Source: Pelagibaculum spongiae
GTDB taxonomy: Bacteria; Pseudomonadota; Gammaproteobacteria; Enterobacterales; Pelagibaculaceae
Length of the DNA stretch: 64,000 nt
Assembly (NCBI RefSeq): GCF_003097315.1
Contig: NZ_QDDL01000001.1
Coordinates: forward strand, 1,178,001 to 1,242,000
Direction: 5' to 3'
This document shows, piece after piece, positions 37,643-47,370 of the stretch. The stretch's first letter is position 1. Each line of letters opens with the position of its first letter. Position numbers and translations under genes: made by a program. The notes below the pieces were generated by a model that saw only the letters and a program-made list of their open reading frames with translations, was not told the DNA's origin and did no database searches.

Positions 37643-39380
37643 AATAAATTGTTCTTCGCTATTTGTTGTAATACTTTTAATAGCTACGCATGCTTCGGCA
37701 TCGCAAGTTAGTATTTCTCAAATGCAAGATCGATTCTATTTTGATCCGAGCGAGTCTTTTACTCAAACAATTCAACTAACTACATCTAATTTTAATCAAT
37801 CAGTTAATTTAGCAGTCGATGTTGAATTTTCAGGTGCGGTACAAGTTAATAACGCCCCAGATAGTTGCCAGAAATCTAGCCAAAGAAAAGCATCGAAAAA
37901 AACAGCCAACGGGGATCAACTATTAGAGCTGCAGACAACAAATTTTTCTTGTATTATTTCTCTAAAAAAACACAAAGCATCAAAGAAACACAGCTTAGTT
38001 TTTGAATTAACAACTGATGGTGCGGGGATTATTACTAGCAAGACGCTATTAAAAAACCCCAATATCGGCTCAATTACTCGAGCTAACCAATGGATTGCAT
38101 TATCAGCTAACACTTATCGGCAGAAACCTCGGTTTGAAAACGCATTAACAAAGCTAGCTTTGGATGTAGATAACCAAAAAGGCCCCGATTTAGTAGTGAC
38201 TCGCACTGACAGCACCGGCGTTGTTTATTTGAATGATGGACAAGGTAATTTAACCCTACCTGATGACAATCGTTATATATTTGCAACGAATCAACCGGTT
38301 ACTGCTTTAGCTGAAATCAATAACGATTTTGCTAAAAGTACGCCAGAGTTACTACTTGGATTTTCTAGCACGGGTTCTTATCAAATAAGCACACAAAAGC
38401 AGCTGGATGTTGACGGAAGATTGTCAGAATTTACTCCTGCAGCATTTTTACCTGCCAACACCCCTTTTTACGAATCATTTATTGTTGATGCCAACAGTGA
38501 CGGTGCTGAAACTAAAAAATGGATTAGTGCTGATGTTGACCAAGACCTTGCAGAAGGGCAAAACCTGGGGCTAGAACATTTATTTATTGCTAGTGAAGGT
38601 CGGTCATCTTGGTTGTATTATTTTTCTTACCCTCAAAATGCTGCACATTCAACATCTGCGTCTTTTCTAACGCTCGGTGATACTCGAGATGGTATCTTCC
38701 ATGATATTAATGGCGACAAACGACTAGATATTATTCTGGCAAAAAAGGGCCAAAACAATATCTGGCTAGCAAAAAATAGTCCTATCGCCAATCGATTTAC
38801 TGATCGACAAGACATTGGTGAAGACCTGTTAAGTACTGCAATTACCGCACTAGATGTCAACCGAGATGGATATGATGATTTAATCTTTTCTAATCAACCC
38901 AATGCTGACGCAAGTGAACAAAGCACTCATCGCACACAATGGGGGAACTTAAAAATTTACTTAAATAATGGCCAAGGATTATTTAATGTCAGCCAGCAGC
39001 AATTGTTAACCGGGTATGTTGATCAGCTTTTGGCATTAGATATTGGCGGCGACGGCTACCAAGAATTGTTAGTGGCACAGCACGGTGGCATTACCGTGTA
39101 TCGAACTAGTGAAAATGGCCTGCAATTAATTCCAATTGCAGCGAAGATTCAAACGCCACTATTGATTGCTGACTTGAACCGAGATGGTTTGCCAGATTTA
39201 ATTGGCAATAGCATTATTCTCAATCGCAACTGGCCTTCAGCAATGCTGGAAAACAAGCAAGCGTTAAAAATACAAGCAGGCGGTGGAGGAATTACGATTT
39301 GGCTAGGTTTATTTCTTTTATTAATAGGAAGTATATTATTTGCTTTCAAAAAGTTCAAAAACAGTAGTCACTACAATTAA
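37635..39380 (+). CDS. Secreted FG-GAP repeat protein, second pair, second gene
   Basis: 581 residues, paralogous to the previous gene over its whole length: signal peptide (about 1-21), DUF11-like domain with NAPDSCQK and NFSCIISL cysteines, then FG-GAP-like loops (DINGDKRLDIILAKKG, DVNRDGYDDLIFSN, DIGGDGYQELLVAQ, DLNRDGLPDLIGN). The C-terminus has AGGGGITIW, a hydrophobic helix and a Lys-rich tail, close to a GlyGly-CTERM pattern. The ATG lies in an ATGAATAA overlap with the preceding gene, so the pair is probably made in fixed ratio and may work together. Confidence 0.8.
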   Translation: MNKINCSSLFVVILLIATHASASQVSISQMQDRFYFDPSESFTQTIQLTTSNFNQSVNLAVDVEFSGAVQVNNAPDSCQKSSQRKASKKTANGDQLLELQTTNFSCIISLKKHKASKKHSLVFELTTDGAGIITSKTLLKNPNIGSITRANQWIALSANTYRQKPRFENALTKLALDVDNQKGPDLVVTRTDSTGVVYLNDGQGNLTLPDDNRYIFATNQPVTALAEINNDFAKSTPELLLGFSSTGSYQISTQKQLDVDGRLSEFTPAAFLPANTPFYESFIVDANSDGAETKKWISADVDQDLAEGQNLGLEHLFIASEGRSSWLYYFSYPQNAAHSTSASFLTLGDTRDGIFHDINGDKRLDIILAKKGQNNIWLAKNSPIANRFTDRQDIGEDLLSTAITALDVNRDGYDDLIFSNQPNADASEQSTHRTQWGNLKIYLNNGQGLFNVSQQQLLTGYVDQLLALDIGGDGYQELLVAQHGGITVYRTSENGLQLIPIAAKIQTPLLIADLNRDGLPDLIGNSIILNRNWPSAMLENKQALKIQAGGGGITIWLGLFLLLIGSILFAFKKFKNSSHYN

Positions 39381-39406
39381 TCTCCTTCAATCCACTGTTA
39401 TAAATA

Positions 39407-41623
39407 TCAACTTACTGATTTCCAAAGAACTACGAGCTCGCTTTCTAGTTCATGCTCTACTTCAGCGCTGATGGTTTTTCTTAATTGCTTCAACCAGCTT
39501 TTCTTTCCAACTTTCGGCACCTGCAGATTATTTGATATGCTATTTAGCTGTTGTTGAGAAAGGCTTCCTTTTCGGAACTTATGATCCAATAACAAAGCAA
39601 TTGATAATCTAGAAAGCTCGAAGCTTCTATACCCTCGACTAAAACTAATTAAATTCAACCAATCCAGAGCAAGCAAGTTTTTATCCGAATCATTAATCGA
39701 TGCATTAGATAATTTAATAAGTTTATTTTGTAAATCAGTATCTAATTCAACATCACCTTTTGCTATCAACTCCGGTAGCTGACGATTGAAATAGCAAGAT
39801 AAGCATTGGGTCATTTCACACGCAGCAGCAGATAATGGCAATAGCATTTGTAGCGAATGATGACCGCTAGCGGCATCTTTACTAATGCCCATTCGAATCG
39901 CTTGGTATAAATTTTTATGCCAGAAATCGACTAACGCTGCACTGGCTGCAAAGCTAGTGCCTAGCCAGTCGTAGCCATCCGCTTGCACTTTTAGTTTTTG
40001 CAATAATTGGCTACCAACATTGTGCTGCTGAAATTGTGGCAATACTGCAATACGACTAACTCTTAAACCTTTTTGCAATGGCGCGTCTTTATAACCGGCG
40101 TGAGCTGCAAGAGATTGAGCTAATAAATGCCCCCTTGGCCGTCGTTTCCCGAGCCAGATATCTTGAGCTAGTAATACAGGAAAGCCCCCTTCTTCAATTG
40201 CCAATAATACGCCGACGACCAAATGATCATATTCAGTCGCTCTTGCTAGTAGAATGGTTATTTTTGGATTGCCTAGCATCAATCGCAAATCACTTGGCTG
40301 GGTTTGGTAATGTGCCTGAACCAATAGCCCATAAGTTTGCTGCAACAGTTTTTCATCATTCACCAGCGCTTCAGCTGAAATTGCATTAATTTCAACTGCG
40401 CACTTGTCGGCAAGCTGTTTTTTAGCGGGAAAATTTAAGCTCGATGGTTCAGCATCCATTAATAACAGTTGGCTAATAAATTGCTCGGTTGGATCACCTT
40501 CCCCCCAGCGAATCGGCGCAAACATTTCTAATGTTTGCCAACCAGCACTGCTGCTAGCTGCTAGTGCAGAAAATTTGAGTGAAAATCCTCGACCGCTGCC
40601 TTCATAACCGTGAGTGGTACTGGCAAAAACAATACTTGGCCAGTGCGCCAGCATTTGCAATAACATGGGCAAAGGAATTGCAGCAGCTTCATCAACTAGC
40701 AATAAATCTGCCTTGGGTTTTTCTTGTAGCAATAAATCAGGCGCAATAAATTTCAGATTACTTTCAAGGTCTGGAGCAATTTTCGCTAGTTCTTGTTCAG
40801 CATGAAAAAAAACCTCATCTGCGGCTACGGTTCTTGGGCCAGTAACCAATACTGACTTGCCTTCAGCCAAATAACTAGCAGCAGAAATTCCCATGGCACT
40901 GGATTTCCCTCGCCCCCTGTCAGCAGTTAACATTAAGCTGCTAGTTTTTTTTTGTAGCGCTTTAATAATTGAAATAGCCGACTGCTGATCTGCAGTGGTC
41001 AGTGTTTTTCGATTCGCGCTATATTTTTTCAATCGATAAAGTTCTGCAGATAATTCAGAAATGAATGTTTTATCTGTATCAATTTTCATATCAGCTTGTC
41101 GAATATTAATCACTGATTGCTGCTGGTATTTTTTTTGAAAAAGCGCACTCACTCGTGAAAGGTATAAATCAGAAGTGGTTAATTGTTCGTCGGGCCATGA
41201 GAGTAATTTTTTACAATAGGGGTCATTAAAATTCGACCACTCTGCAAGCTTGGGCACAATAAATAACAAAACGCCGCCAGCAACCAATGTTCCAGATAAA
41301 GCGCCAATCGCATCGGGATCAAAGCCACTAAAACAATCCACCACTAACCAATGCGTTTCACGCCCTAGCCATTGATCGGTCCTTCCCTTGGCAGGAACAT
41401 TTGCCAACTCAGGCGCTGAGTCAGACAACCAGACTGAGTTGTCGCTGGCTTGGCTTAATTCAGTTGCCAGCGCTCTACCCCAATCATCATCACCCTCTAG
41501 CACAATCATCAATCGATGTTGCCTACGCAAGGTGTCAGCAATGACTTGCCGCCAATTGCTCGGTGAATGTCCATCAGCACTTTCCATGGTACTTCCCAAG
41601 ATATTTCCTACCAAACCCTTCAC
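39407..41623 (-). CDS. tmcA: tRNA(Met) cytidine acetyltransferase
   Basis: 738 residues. Order: N-terminal DUF1726-type domain, RecA-like helicase domain with Walker A (TADRGRGKSSAMG, about 235) and DEAA box (LLVDEAAAIPLPML), GNAT acetyltransferase domain (RVSRIAVLPQFQQHNVGSQLL, about 510), and a C-terminal tRNA-binding region. It makes ac4C at the wobble base of elongator tRNA-Met using acetyl-CoA and ATP. Convergent with the second FG-GAP pair. Confidence 0.94.
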   Translation of the reverse strand: MKGLVGNILGSTMESADGHSPSNWRQVIADTLRRQHRLMIVLEGDDDWGRALATELSQASDNSVWLSDSAPELANVPAKGRTDQWLGRETHWLVVDCFSGFDPDAIGALSGTLVAGGVLLFIVPKLAEWSNFNDPYCKKLLSWPDEQLTTSDLYLSRVSALFQKKYQQQSVINIRQADMKIDTDKTFISELSAELYRLKKYSANRKTLTTADQQSAISIIKALQKKTSSLMLTADRGRGKSSAMGISAASYLAEGKSVLVTGPRTVAADEVFFHAEQELAKIAPDLESNLKFIAPDLLLQEKPKADLLLVDEAAAIPLPMLLQMLAHWPSIVFASTTHGYEGSGRGFSLKFSALAASSSAGWQTLEMFAPIRWGEGDPTEQFISQLLLMDAEPSSLNFPAKKQLADKCAVEINAISAEALVNDEKLLQQTYGLLVQAHYQTQPSDLRLMLGNPKITILLARATEYDHLVVGVLLAIEEGGFPVLLAQDIWLGKRRPRGHLLAQSLAAHAGYKDAPLQKGLRVSRIAVLPQFQQHNVGSQLLQKLKVQADGYDWLGTSFAASAALVDFWHKNLYQAIRMGISKDAASGHHSLQMLLPLSAAACEMTQCLSCYFNRQLPELIAKGDVELDTDLQNKLIKLSNASINDSDKNLLALDWLNLISFSRGYRSFELSRLSIALLLDHKFRKGSLSQQQLNSISNNLQVPKVGKKSWLKQLRKTISAEVEHELESELVVLWKSVS

Positions 41624-41866
41624 TGACTACTACGCCTTTTGCCAGAACGACTGGCATCAAAAAAATCGTCGCCATTTTAAACCGGCAACTGTCAAATAGC
41701 ATCAAACTTGGCAAGTGTTTATTAGAATAATCAGAGTAGAAAGCACTTGAACACAGAATTCGCATGGAGCAATCAACGCTAAAGCATCGCTAATTATACG
41801 CGAAGCAATTTTGTATGCTGGCAATTAGAAAATAAGCGGGGTATTGAAGTGGTTTAAGTGTGCGTT

Positions 41867-42277
41867 CTACTGTGTAACAGCAACATTGATCATCCAAGGG
41901 ATTTCGAATTGGTCATGAACCAGTGCAAAACCTTCCGACCAATCACTTTGTTCAAAAGGAATTTTAACTTCACCACCTGCTGCCAGCGCATTGAAGACCT
42001 TCCTACCTTGAGACATATCTTTTAAAGAAATCGTCAACGCAAAACCATGGTGCCCCTTATGATGCACTTCAGGATCATCCGACAGCATGATTCTACTATC
42101 TCCAATCATCAGACTTGCATGCATAATTTGTCGCTCTGCTCCTTTCGGATAACAGCTTTGATCTGGGCTATCTTCAAAGCGAACCATAAATTCTAGTCTT
42201 GCATCTAATGCTTGCTGATAAAAGGTCAATGCCTGCTCGCATTCACCACAAAATATTAAATAAGCCATTACCTGCAT
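41867..42277 (-). CDS. VOC-fold (PhnB-like glyoxalase superfamily) protein
   Basis: 136 residues from the ATG at 42277, which has AGGAG five bases upstream; a frame to 42295 exists without such a site. PhnB-like pattern: AYLIFCGECEQALTFYQQAL at the N-terminus (in parts), HASLMIGDSRIMLSDD in the middle, and the second beta-alpha-beta repeat ending GFALVHDQFEIPWMINV. Metal-binding or antibiotic-resistance-like roles are known in the superfamily; function here unknown. The 500 bases after it (42296-42799) show no gene. Confidence 0.85.
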   Translation of the reverse strand: MQVMAYLIFCGECEQALTFYQQALDARLEFMVRFEDSPDQSCYPKGAERQIMHASLMIGDSRIMLSDDPEVHHKGHHGFALTISLKDMSQGRKVFNALAAGGEVKIPFEQSDWSEGFALVHDQFEIPWMINVAVTQ

Positions 42278-42799
42278 AAAAACTCCTAATGGCATAACAT
42301 TGAATTGAGTACTAATTGCACTTGTGTTGTAACTCTAGCTGAAAATCATATCAGCATTACCTGTTCAAACATCAAATATCAAAATTGCCGACTAGTTCTT
42401 TAAGAGAACAAAAACAACTAATTGCAATAACTTACTTTGCATAAGGCTTCTGGAGCTTGCACAACTTCGAGATGTAATTTCAAGACATATTTGCGCTACC
42501 CAATTCGGAAACGCTGAGTGCAATCTACTCAAATTTATTAAATAGACCCATAAAAATAATTTTGGAAAATAACTAAACCAGTAAACCGTATTCACTAGGC
42601 TAGGCGCATTCTCACTTTAAGATAAATTCTATTTTGTGAAATTGGATATTGTTGACTATTAGTTATCCCCATCAGCAAACAACGAAATAAAAAAATGCTG
42701 ATTACAGCTGGTTTCTGGTTTTCAAGATATCTCACCAAAACCTATCAACCAATCACATGCCTGCACCTGAAAAGGGCTCTTTAAATAACCATAAAGAGA

Positions 42800-43948
42800 A
42801 TGCAGGTTATGAACGGGTATTTTATGCAACGCATTGTTCACGTTTTTATCGGACTACTGTGTATCTTTCCCTCCTTACTGCTAGCTGAATATCAGCTAGA
42901 TCTTAAGCCGGGAGTAACGCCAGTCAGTCAGCAGATTTATTCTTTACACTCCACCATTTTCATTATTTGTTGTCTTATTGGCATAGTGGTTTTTGGTGTG
43001 ATGTTTTATTCAATATTCCGTTATCGAAAATCTGCTGGTGCTAAAGCGGCCCATTTCCATGAAAATACGACAGTTGAAGTCATATGGACACTGGTTCCTT
43101 TAGCAATATTAATTGGAATGGCGATTCCTGCGACTAAAACACTGCTGTATATGGAAGATGCCAGCGCTTCTGACATCGATATTCAAATCACCGGCTACCA
43201 ATGGAAATGGAAATATCATTACCTTGATTCCGACATCAGCTTCTTTTCTAACCTCTCAACGCCCCAAGATCAAATTAATAATAAAGCCGAAAAACAAGAG
43301 AACTATCTATTAGAAGTTGATAACCCGCTAGTCATTCCTGTTGGCAAAAAGATCCGCTTTCTATTTACTGCAGCAGATGTCATTCACTCTTGGTGGGTTC
43401 CTGCATTAGGCGTTAAAAAAGATGCCATTCCCGGTTTTATCAACGAAGCATGGGCAACCATTGAGCAGCCTGGCATTTATCGCGGCCAATGTACTGAGCT
43501 TTGCGGTGTTAACCACGGTTTTATGCCCGTTGTAATTGATGCAAGAAGTGAATCTGATTACCAAGAATGGATCGGCCAACAATTATCAGCAAAATCTGCC
43601 AGTGCCGATTCCGGTAAAAAGACTTGGACCATGGCCGATTTGATGAAACAAGGCCAACAAGTTTATGCCACCAATTGCCAAGCTTGCCACCAACCAACGG
43701 GCCAGGGCATTCCCGGGGCATTTCCAGGACTTGTCGATACACCACTGATTAAAGGCCCCATCGAGAAACATCTTGATATTGTTTACAACGGCAAAGCAGG
43801 TACCGCAATGCAAGCCTTTGGCGCTCAATTATCCGATGTCGATATTGCCGCAGTGATTACCTATGAAAGAAATGCATGGGGTAACGATACCGGAGAGATA
43901 GTACAACCTTCCGATGTTGCTCAATTTAAAGCCGCTAACACTAAGTGA
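42800..43948 (+). CDS. coxB: Cytochrome c oxidase subunit II fused to a cytochrome c domain (caa3 type)
   Basis: 382 residues. Signal peptide, two membrane hairpin helices (about 45-65 and 88-108), then the CuA domain with VIHSWWVPA and GQCTELCGVNHGFMP, which supply the two Cys, two His, Met and Glu ligands. After about residue 285 a cytochrome c domain has NCQACHQPTGQG (CxxCH haem site) and a candidate axial Met in GTAMQAFG. It accepts electrons for the aa3 centre. ATGs at 42800 and 42809 are both possible starts. Confidence 0.95.
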   Translation: MQVMNGYFMQRIVHVFIGLLCIFPSLLLAEYQLDLKPGVTPVSQQIYSLHSTIFIICCLIGIVVFGVMFYSIFRYRKSAGAKAAHFHENTTVEVIWTLVPLAILIGMAIPATKTLLYMEDASASDIDIQITGYQWKWKYHYLDSDISFFSNLSTPQDQINNKAEKQENYLLEVDNPLVIPVGKKIRFLFTAADVIHSWWVPALGVKKDAIPGFINEAWATIEQPGIYRGQCTELCGVNHGFMPVVIDARSESDYQEWIGQQLSAKSASADSGKKTWTMADLMKQGQQVYATNCQACHQPTGQGIPGAFPGLVDTPLIKGPIEKHLDIVYNGKAGTAMQAFGAQLSDVDIAAVITYERNAWGNDTGEIVQPSDVAQFKAANTK

Positions 43949-43956
43949 GGTCGACG

Positions 43957-45531
43957 ATGGACACTACCGCCACCGACGATAGTCATCACCATAAAATGAC
44001 TGGCTTTAAACGCTGGTTGCTCACCACTAACCATAAAGATATTGGCAGCATGTATTTATGGTTCAGTTTTGCCATGTTAATAATCGGCGGCGTGCTCGCT
44101 TTGTTTATTCGTGCAGAATTGTTCCAGCCCGGTTTGCAAATAGTTCAACCAGAGTTTTTCAACCAGTTAACCACCATGCACGGGCTGATTATGGTCTTCG
44201 GTGCAGTTATGCCTGCATTTGTCGGATTAGCTAACTGGTTAATTCCAATGATGGTTGGTGCGCCTGACATGGCCTTACCAAGAATGAATAACTGGAGTTT
44301 TTGGTTATTGGTTTGCGCTTTCACCATATTGCTCAGCACCCTGGTGCTTCCAGGCCCTGCGCCTAACTTTGGTTGGACTTTTTACGCGCCGCTTTCAACT
44401 AAATATGGCCCAGCCAGTACGGATTTCTTTGTTGTATCAGTTCACTTAATGGGGATTAGTTCGATCATGGGCGCCATCAACGTGATTGCGACTATTTTGA
44501 ATTTACGTGCACCTGGCATGACTATGATGAAAATGCCAATTTTTGTCTGGACCTGGTTAATTACCGCTTTCTTGTTAATTGCCGTAATGCCAGTTTTAGC
44601 TGGTGCCGTCACCATGATATTAACCGACCGACATTTTGGGACAGCATTTTTTGATGCAGCAGGCGGCGGCGACCCGGTAATGTTCCAACATATTTTCTGG
44701 TTCTTCGGCCACCCGGAAGTTTACATTATGATCTTGCCAGCATTTGGTATTGTATCTGAGATAATTCCGACTTTTAGCCGTAAAAAACTGTTTGGGTATA
44801 GCTCGATGGTTTATGCCACCAGTTCAATCGCATTATTATCATTTGTTGTCTGGGCGCACCATATGTTCACCACCGGCATGCCGGTATTTGGCGAACTATT
44901 TTTTATGTACTGCACCATGCTGATTGCAGTGCCGACCGGGGTGAAGGTTTTCAATTGGATCACCACCATGTTCCGCGGTTCACTGACCTTTGAAACGCCT
45001 ATGTTGTTTGCGATTGCCTTTGTATTCTTATTTACCATTGGTGGTTTTTCAGGATTAATGTTAGCTATCGTCCCGGCTGATTTTCAATATCACGATACCT
45101 ATTTCGTAGTTGCGCATTTCCATTATGTATTAGTGCCCGGTGCGGTTTTCTCGATTATGGCCGCAGTCTATTACTGGTATCCGAAATGGACTGGGCGAAT
45201 GTATAACGAATTCCTTGGAAAACTTCATTTTTGGGTTTCAGCTATCGCGGTTAACGTCACTTTCTTTCCAATGCACTTTCTTGGTTTAGCTGGCATGCCC
45301 AGAAGAATTCCAGATTATGCATTGCAGTTCGCTGACTTTAATCAGATCGCCAGTATCGGTGCATTTTTCTTCGGCGGTGCCCAGTTAATATTATTGGTCA
45401 ATGTATTAATCAGCATGCGCAACGGCAAAAAAGCAACCGACAAGGTTTGGGAACAACCTGAAGGCTTGGAGTGGACGATTGCATCTCCTGCGCCCTATCA
45501 CAGCTTTACCACACCACCAGAAATCAAGTAG
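43957..45531 (+). CDS. coxA: Cytochrome c oxidase subunit I
   Basis: 524 residues from the ATG at 43957 (GAGG upstream), 12 membrane segments. Ligands and channels are visible: TTMHGLIMVFGAVMP (low-spin haem a His), FWFFGHPEVYIMILPAFG with the His-Tyr cross-link pair and the CuB site, WAHHMFTTGMP, and DTYFVVAHFHYVL with the a3/a haem ligands. It reduces oxygen to water and pumps protons. Follows coxB by a few bases. Confidence 0.98.
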   Translation: MDTTATDDSHHHKMTGFKRWLLTTNHKDIGSMYLWFSFAMLIIGGVLALFIRAELFQPGLQIVQPEFFNQLTTMHGLIMVFGAVMPAFVGLANWLIPMMVGAPDMALPRMNNWSFWLLVCAFTILLSTLVLPGPAPNFGWTFYAPLSTKYGPASTDFFVVSVHLMGISSIMGAINVIATILNLRAPGMTMMKMPIFVWTWLITAFLLIAVMPVLAGAVTMILTDRHFGTAFFDAAGGGDPVMFQHIFWFFGHPEVYIMILPAFGIVSEIIPTFSRKKLFGYSSMVYATSSIALLSFVVWAHHMFTTGMPVFGELFFMYCTMLIAVPTGVKVFNWITTMFRGSLTFETPMLFAIAFVFLFTIGGFSGLMLAIVPADFQYHDTYFVVAHFHYVLVPGAVFSIMAAVYYWYPKWTGRMYNEFLGKLHFWVSAIAVNVTFFPMHFLGLAGMPRRIPDYALQFADFNQIASIGAFFFGGAQLILLVNVLISMRNGKKATDKVWEQPEGLEWTIASPAPYHSFTTPPEIK

Positions 45532-45555
45532 ACCAGATGCGGAAACATTTACAAA

Positions 45556-46179
45556 ATGCCACGGCCAACTGATATTTCTAACCCAATAGATTCACCACCA
45601 CAGGGCAGCTTGCGGAATAAAAACCGCAAGCTGATTCTGCAGCTATTAGCATTTACCTTAGGTATGTTTGGTTTTGGCTTTGCACTAGTGCCTTTGTACG
45701 ATGTGTTTTGCGATATCACTGGTATTAACGGTAAAAATTACTCGCTCGCCAGTAGCGATATAAGAGAAATAAATAAAAGCCGCCAAGTTTCGGTGCAATT
45801 CATTACCAGCCTTAATGAAGGGATGATCATTGATTTTGCACCTGACACCCGGCAAATATCAGTCTGGCCAGGTCAAGAATATCGAGTCAATTTTACTGCC
45901 ATTAATAACAGCGATAAAGATATTCGATTACAGGCCGTCCCCAGTATATCTCCCGGATTAAGCGCTAGCTATTTACATAAAATTGAATGCTTCTGCTTCG
46001 AACAACAAACAATAGCGGCAGGAGAAACAGTCTCTATGCCGCTATTTTTCTTTGTCGATCCACAAATTCCAACTGATTATCATACCCTAACACTTTCATA
46101 CACATTGTTTAATTTGCCGCTGCTAGATGATGAAACTAAACCATCTATTCCAGAGCAAACATTAAACAAAGAGATTTAA
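45556..46179 (+). CDS. ctaG: Cytochrome c oxidase assembly protein CtaG/Cox11
   Basis: 207 residues, one N-terminal membrane helix (about 25-45) and a periplasmic Ig-like domain. Cox11 marks are VPLYDVFCDITG and the copper-binding KIECFCFEQQ (Cys-x-Cys-Phe). It delivers copper to the CuB site of subunit I, which is encoded just upstream. Confidence 0.95.
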   Translation: MPRPTDISNPIDSPPQGSLRNKNRKLILQLLAFTLGMFGFGFALVPLYDVFCDITGINGKNYSLASSDIREINKSRQVSVQFITSLNEGMIIDFAPDTRQISVWPGQEYRVNFTAINNSDKDIRLQAVPSISPGLSASYLHKIECFCFEQQTIAAGETVSMPLFFFVDPQIPTDYHTLTLSYTLFNLPLLDDETKPSIPEQTLNKEI

Positions 46180-46194
46180 CAAGGAATATAACTG

Positions 46195-47064
46195 ATGAGC
46201 GATACACCTCCCAGCTATTACGTTCCCCCCCATAGCTATTGGCCGCTGGTGGGCTGTATAGGCCTAACCACATTGGCTCTTGGCGTCGTACTGTCACTGC
46301 GCGGTGGTAGCTCACTCATGCTACTAGCAGGCATCGGCATTACAATCTTTATGTTGTTTGGTTGGTTCCGTGACGTGATTCGAGAGTCCATGTCAGGCCT
46401 TTATTCTGACCAGATGGATCGCTCGTTTCGCTGGGGCATGGCATGGTTTATTTTTTCTGAAGTGATGTTTTTTGCTGCATTTTTTGGTGTGCTATTTTAT
46501 GTCAGAATTTTTGCACTGCCATGGCTAGATGGTGCAAGTAATAATGTAATGACAGCAGAACTACTCTGGCCAGACTTTCAAAATATGTGGCCATTACTTA
46601 CCAACCCTGACAACAGTGCTTTTAATGGCCCACAGCAGGCAATGGGCGCGTGGGGTTTACCTGCATTAAACACTGGTATTCTTCTTATATCTGGGGTGAC
46701 GCTTACTGTTGCTCACTGGGGATTGATTAAAAATAATCGAACGCAACTTATTTCAGGATTATTAGCTACGGTACTACTCGGCATTGCGTTTGTTTTTTTT
46801 CAAATTCTTGAATATGGGCATGCATGGAATGATTTGGGATTAACAATAAGCTCCGGTATTTATGGTTCAACTTTTTATCTGTTGACTGGCTTTCATGGCC
46901 TGCATGTCTCTATCGGCACCATTATGTTACTAATTATTTTAATTCGTTGCATGAAGGGGCATTTTAGTAAAGAACAGCACTTTGGCTTTGAAGCAGTTGC
47001 TTGGTATTGGCACTTCGTTGACGTGGTCTGGCTACTATTATTTGTATTTGTCTATTGGATTTAA
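46195..47064 (+). CDS. coxC: Cytochrome c oxidase subunit III
   Basis: 289 residues, seven membrane segments. Family marks include GLYSDQMDRSFRWGM, FSEVMFFAAFFGVLFYVR and TGFHGLHVSIGTIMLLI, with AVAWYWHFVDVVWLLLFV at the C-terminus. Stabilises the subunit I proton uptake path. Part of the cox operon with 15 bases to ctaG. Confidence 0.97.
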   Translation: MSDTPPSYYVPPHSYWPLVGCIGLTTLALGVVLSLRGGSSLMLLAGIGITIFMLFGWFRDVIRESMSGLYSDQMDRSFRWGMAWFIFSEVMFFAAFFGVLFYVRIFALPWLDGASNNVMTAELLWPDFQNMWPLLTNPDNSAFNGPQQAMGAWGLPALNTGILLISGVTLTVAHWGLIKNNRTQLISGLLATVLLGIAFVFFQILEYGHAWNDLGLTISSGIYGSTFYLLTGFHGLHVSIGTIMLLIILIRCMKGHFSKEQHFGFEAVAWYWHFVDVVWLLLFVFVYWI

Positions 47065-47175
47065 ATCGATCTGAATGCTTTAGATTCTATTGGTTAGAAC
47101 CACTCGCGCCATTCGACATTTTGCACTCAGCAAAAGTTTTTCTCTGATGGCGTCTGTTTTATCAAATAAGGCTTT

Positions 47176-47370
47176 CTAACTTACAAAATAAAGCTTCATC
47201 AATACCAGCATTAAGAACAGGCAAACAGACAAGCCAATTCTCCAGCTCAGTGCTTTAACGGTCGCTCCAGAAGCACTTTTACCGGCAACCATAATAAAAA
47301 GCGCTCGAAAAAGGCTAAACAAAATAATTAGCAGCAGCGCAACAGTCAGTATTTTAAAAAGGATATTCAT
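47176..47370 (-). CDS. DUF2909-family twin-helix small membrane protein
   Basis: 64 residues, almost entirely two membrane helices (about 5-28 and 42-62) around a short basic loop. Same family and position, antisense between coxC and surf1, as in Pseudomonas and relatives. Role unknown, probably linked to oxidase assembly by context only. Its start codon overlaps the divergent surf1 start by two bases in a CATG. Confidence 0.82.
   Translation of the reverse strand: MNILFKILTVALLLIILFSLFRALFIMVAGKSASGATVKALSWRIGLSVCLFLMLVLMKLYFVS

Noticed and set aside
42392-42595. 67-codon open frame upstream of coxB
   Set aside because: No initiation signal and no hydrophobic or domain pattern that holds up; treated as spacer.
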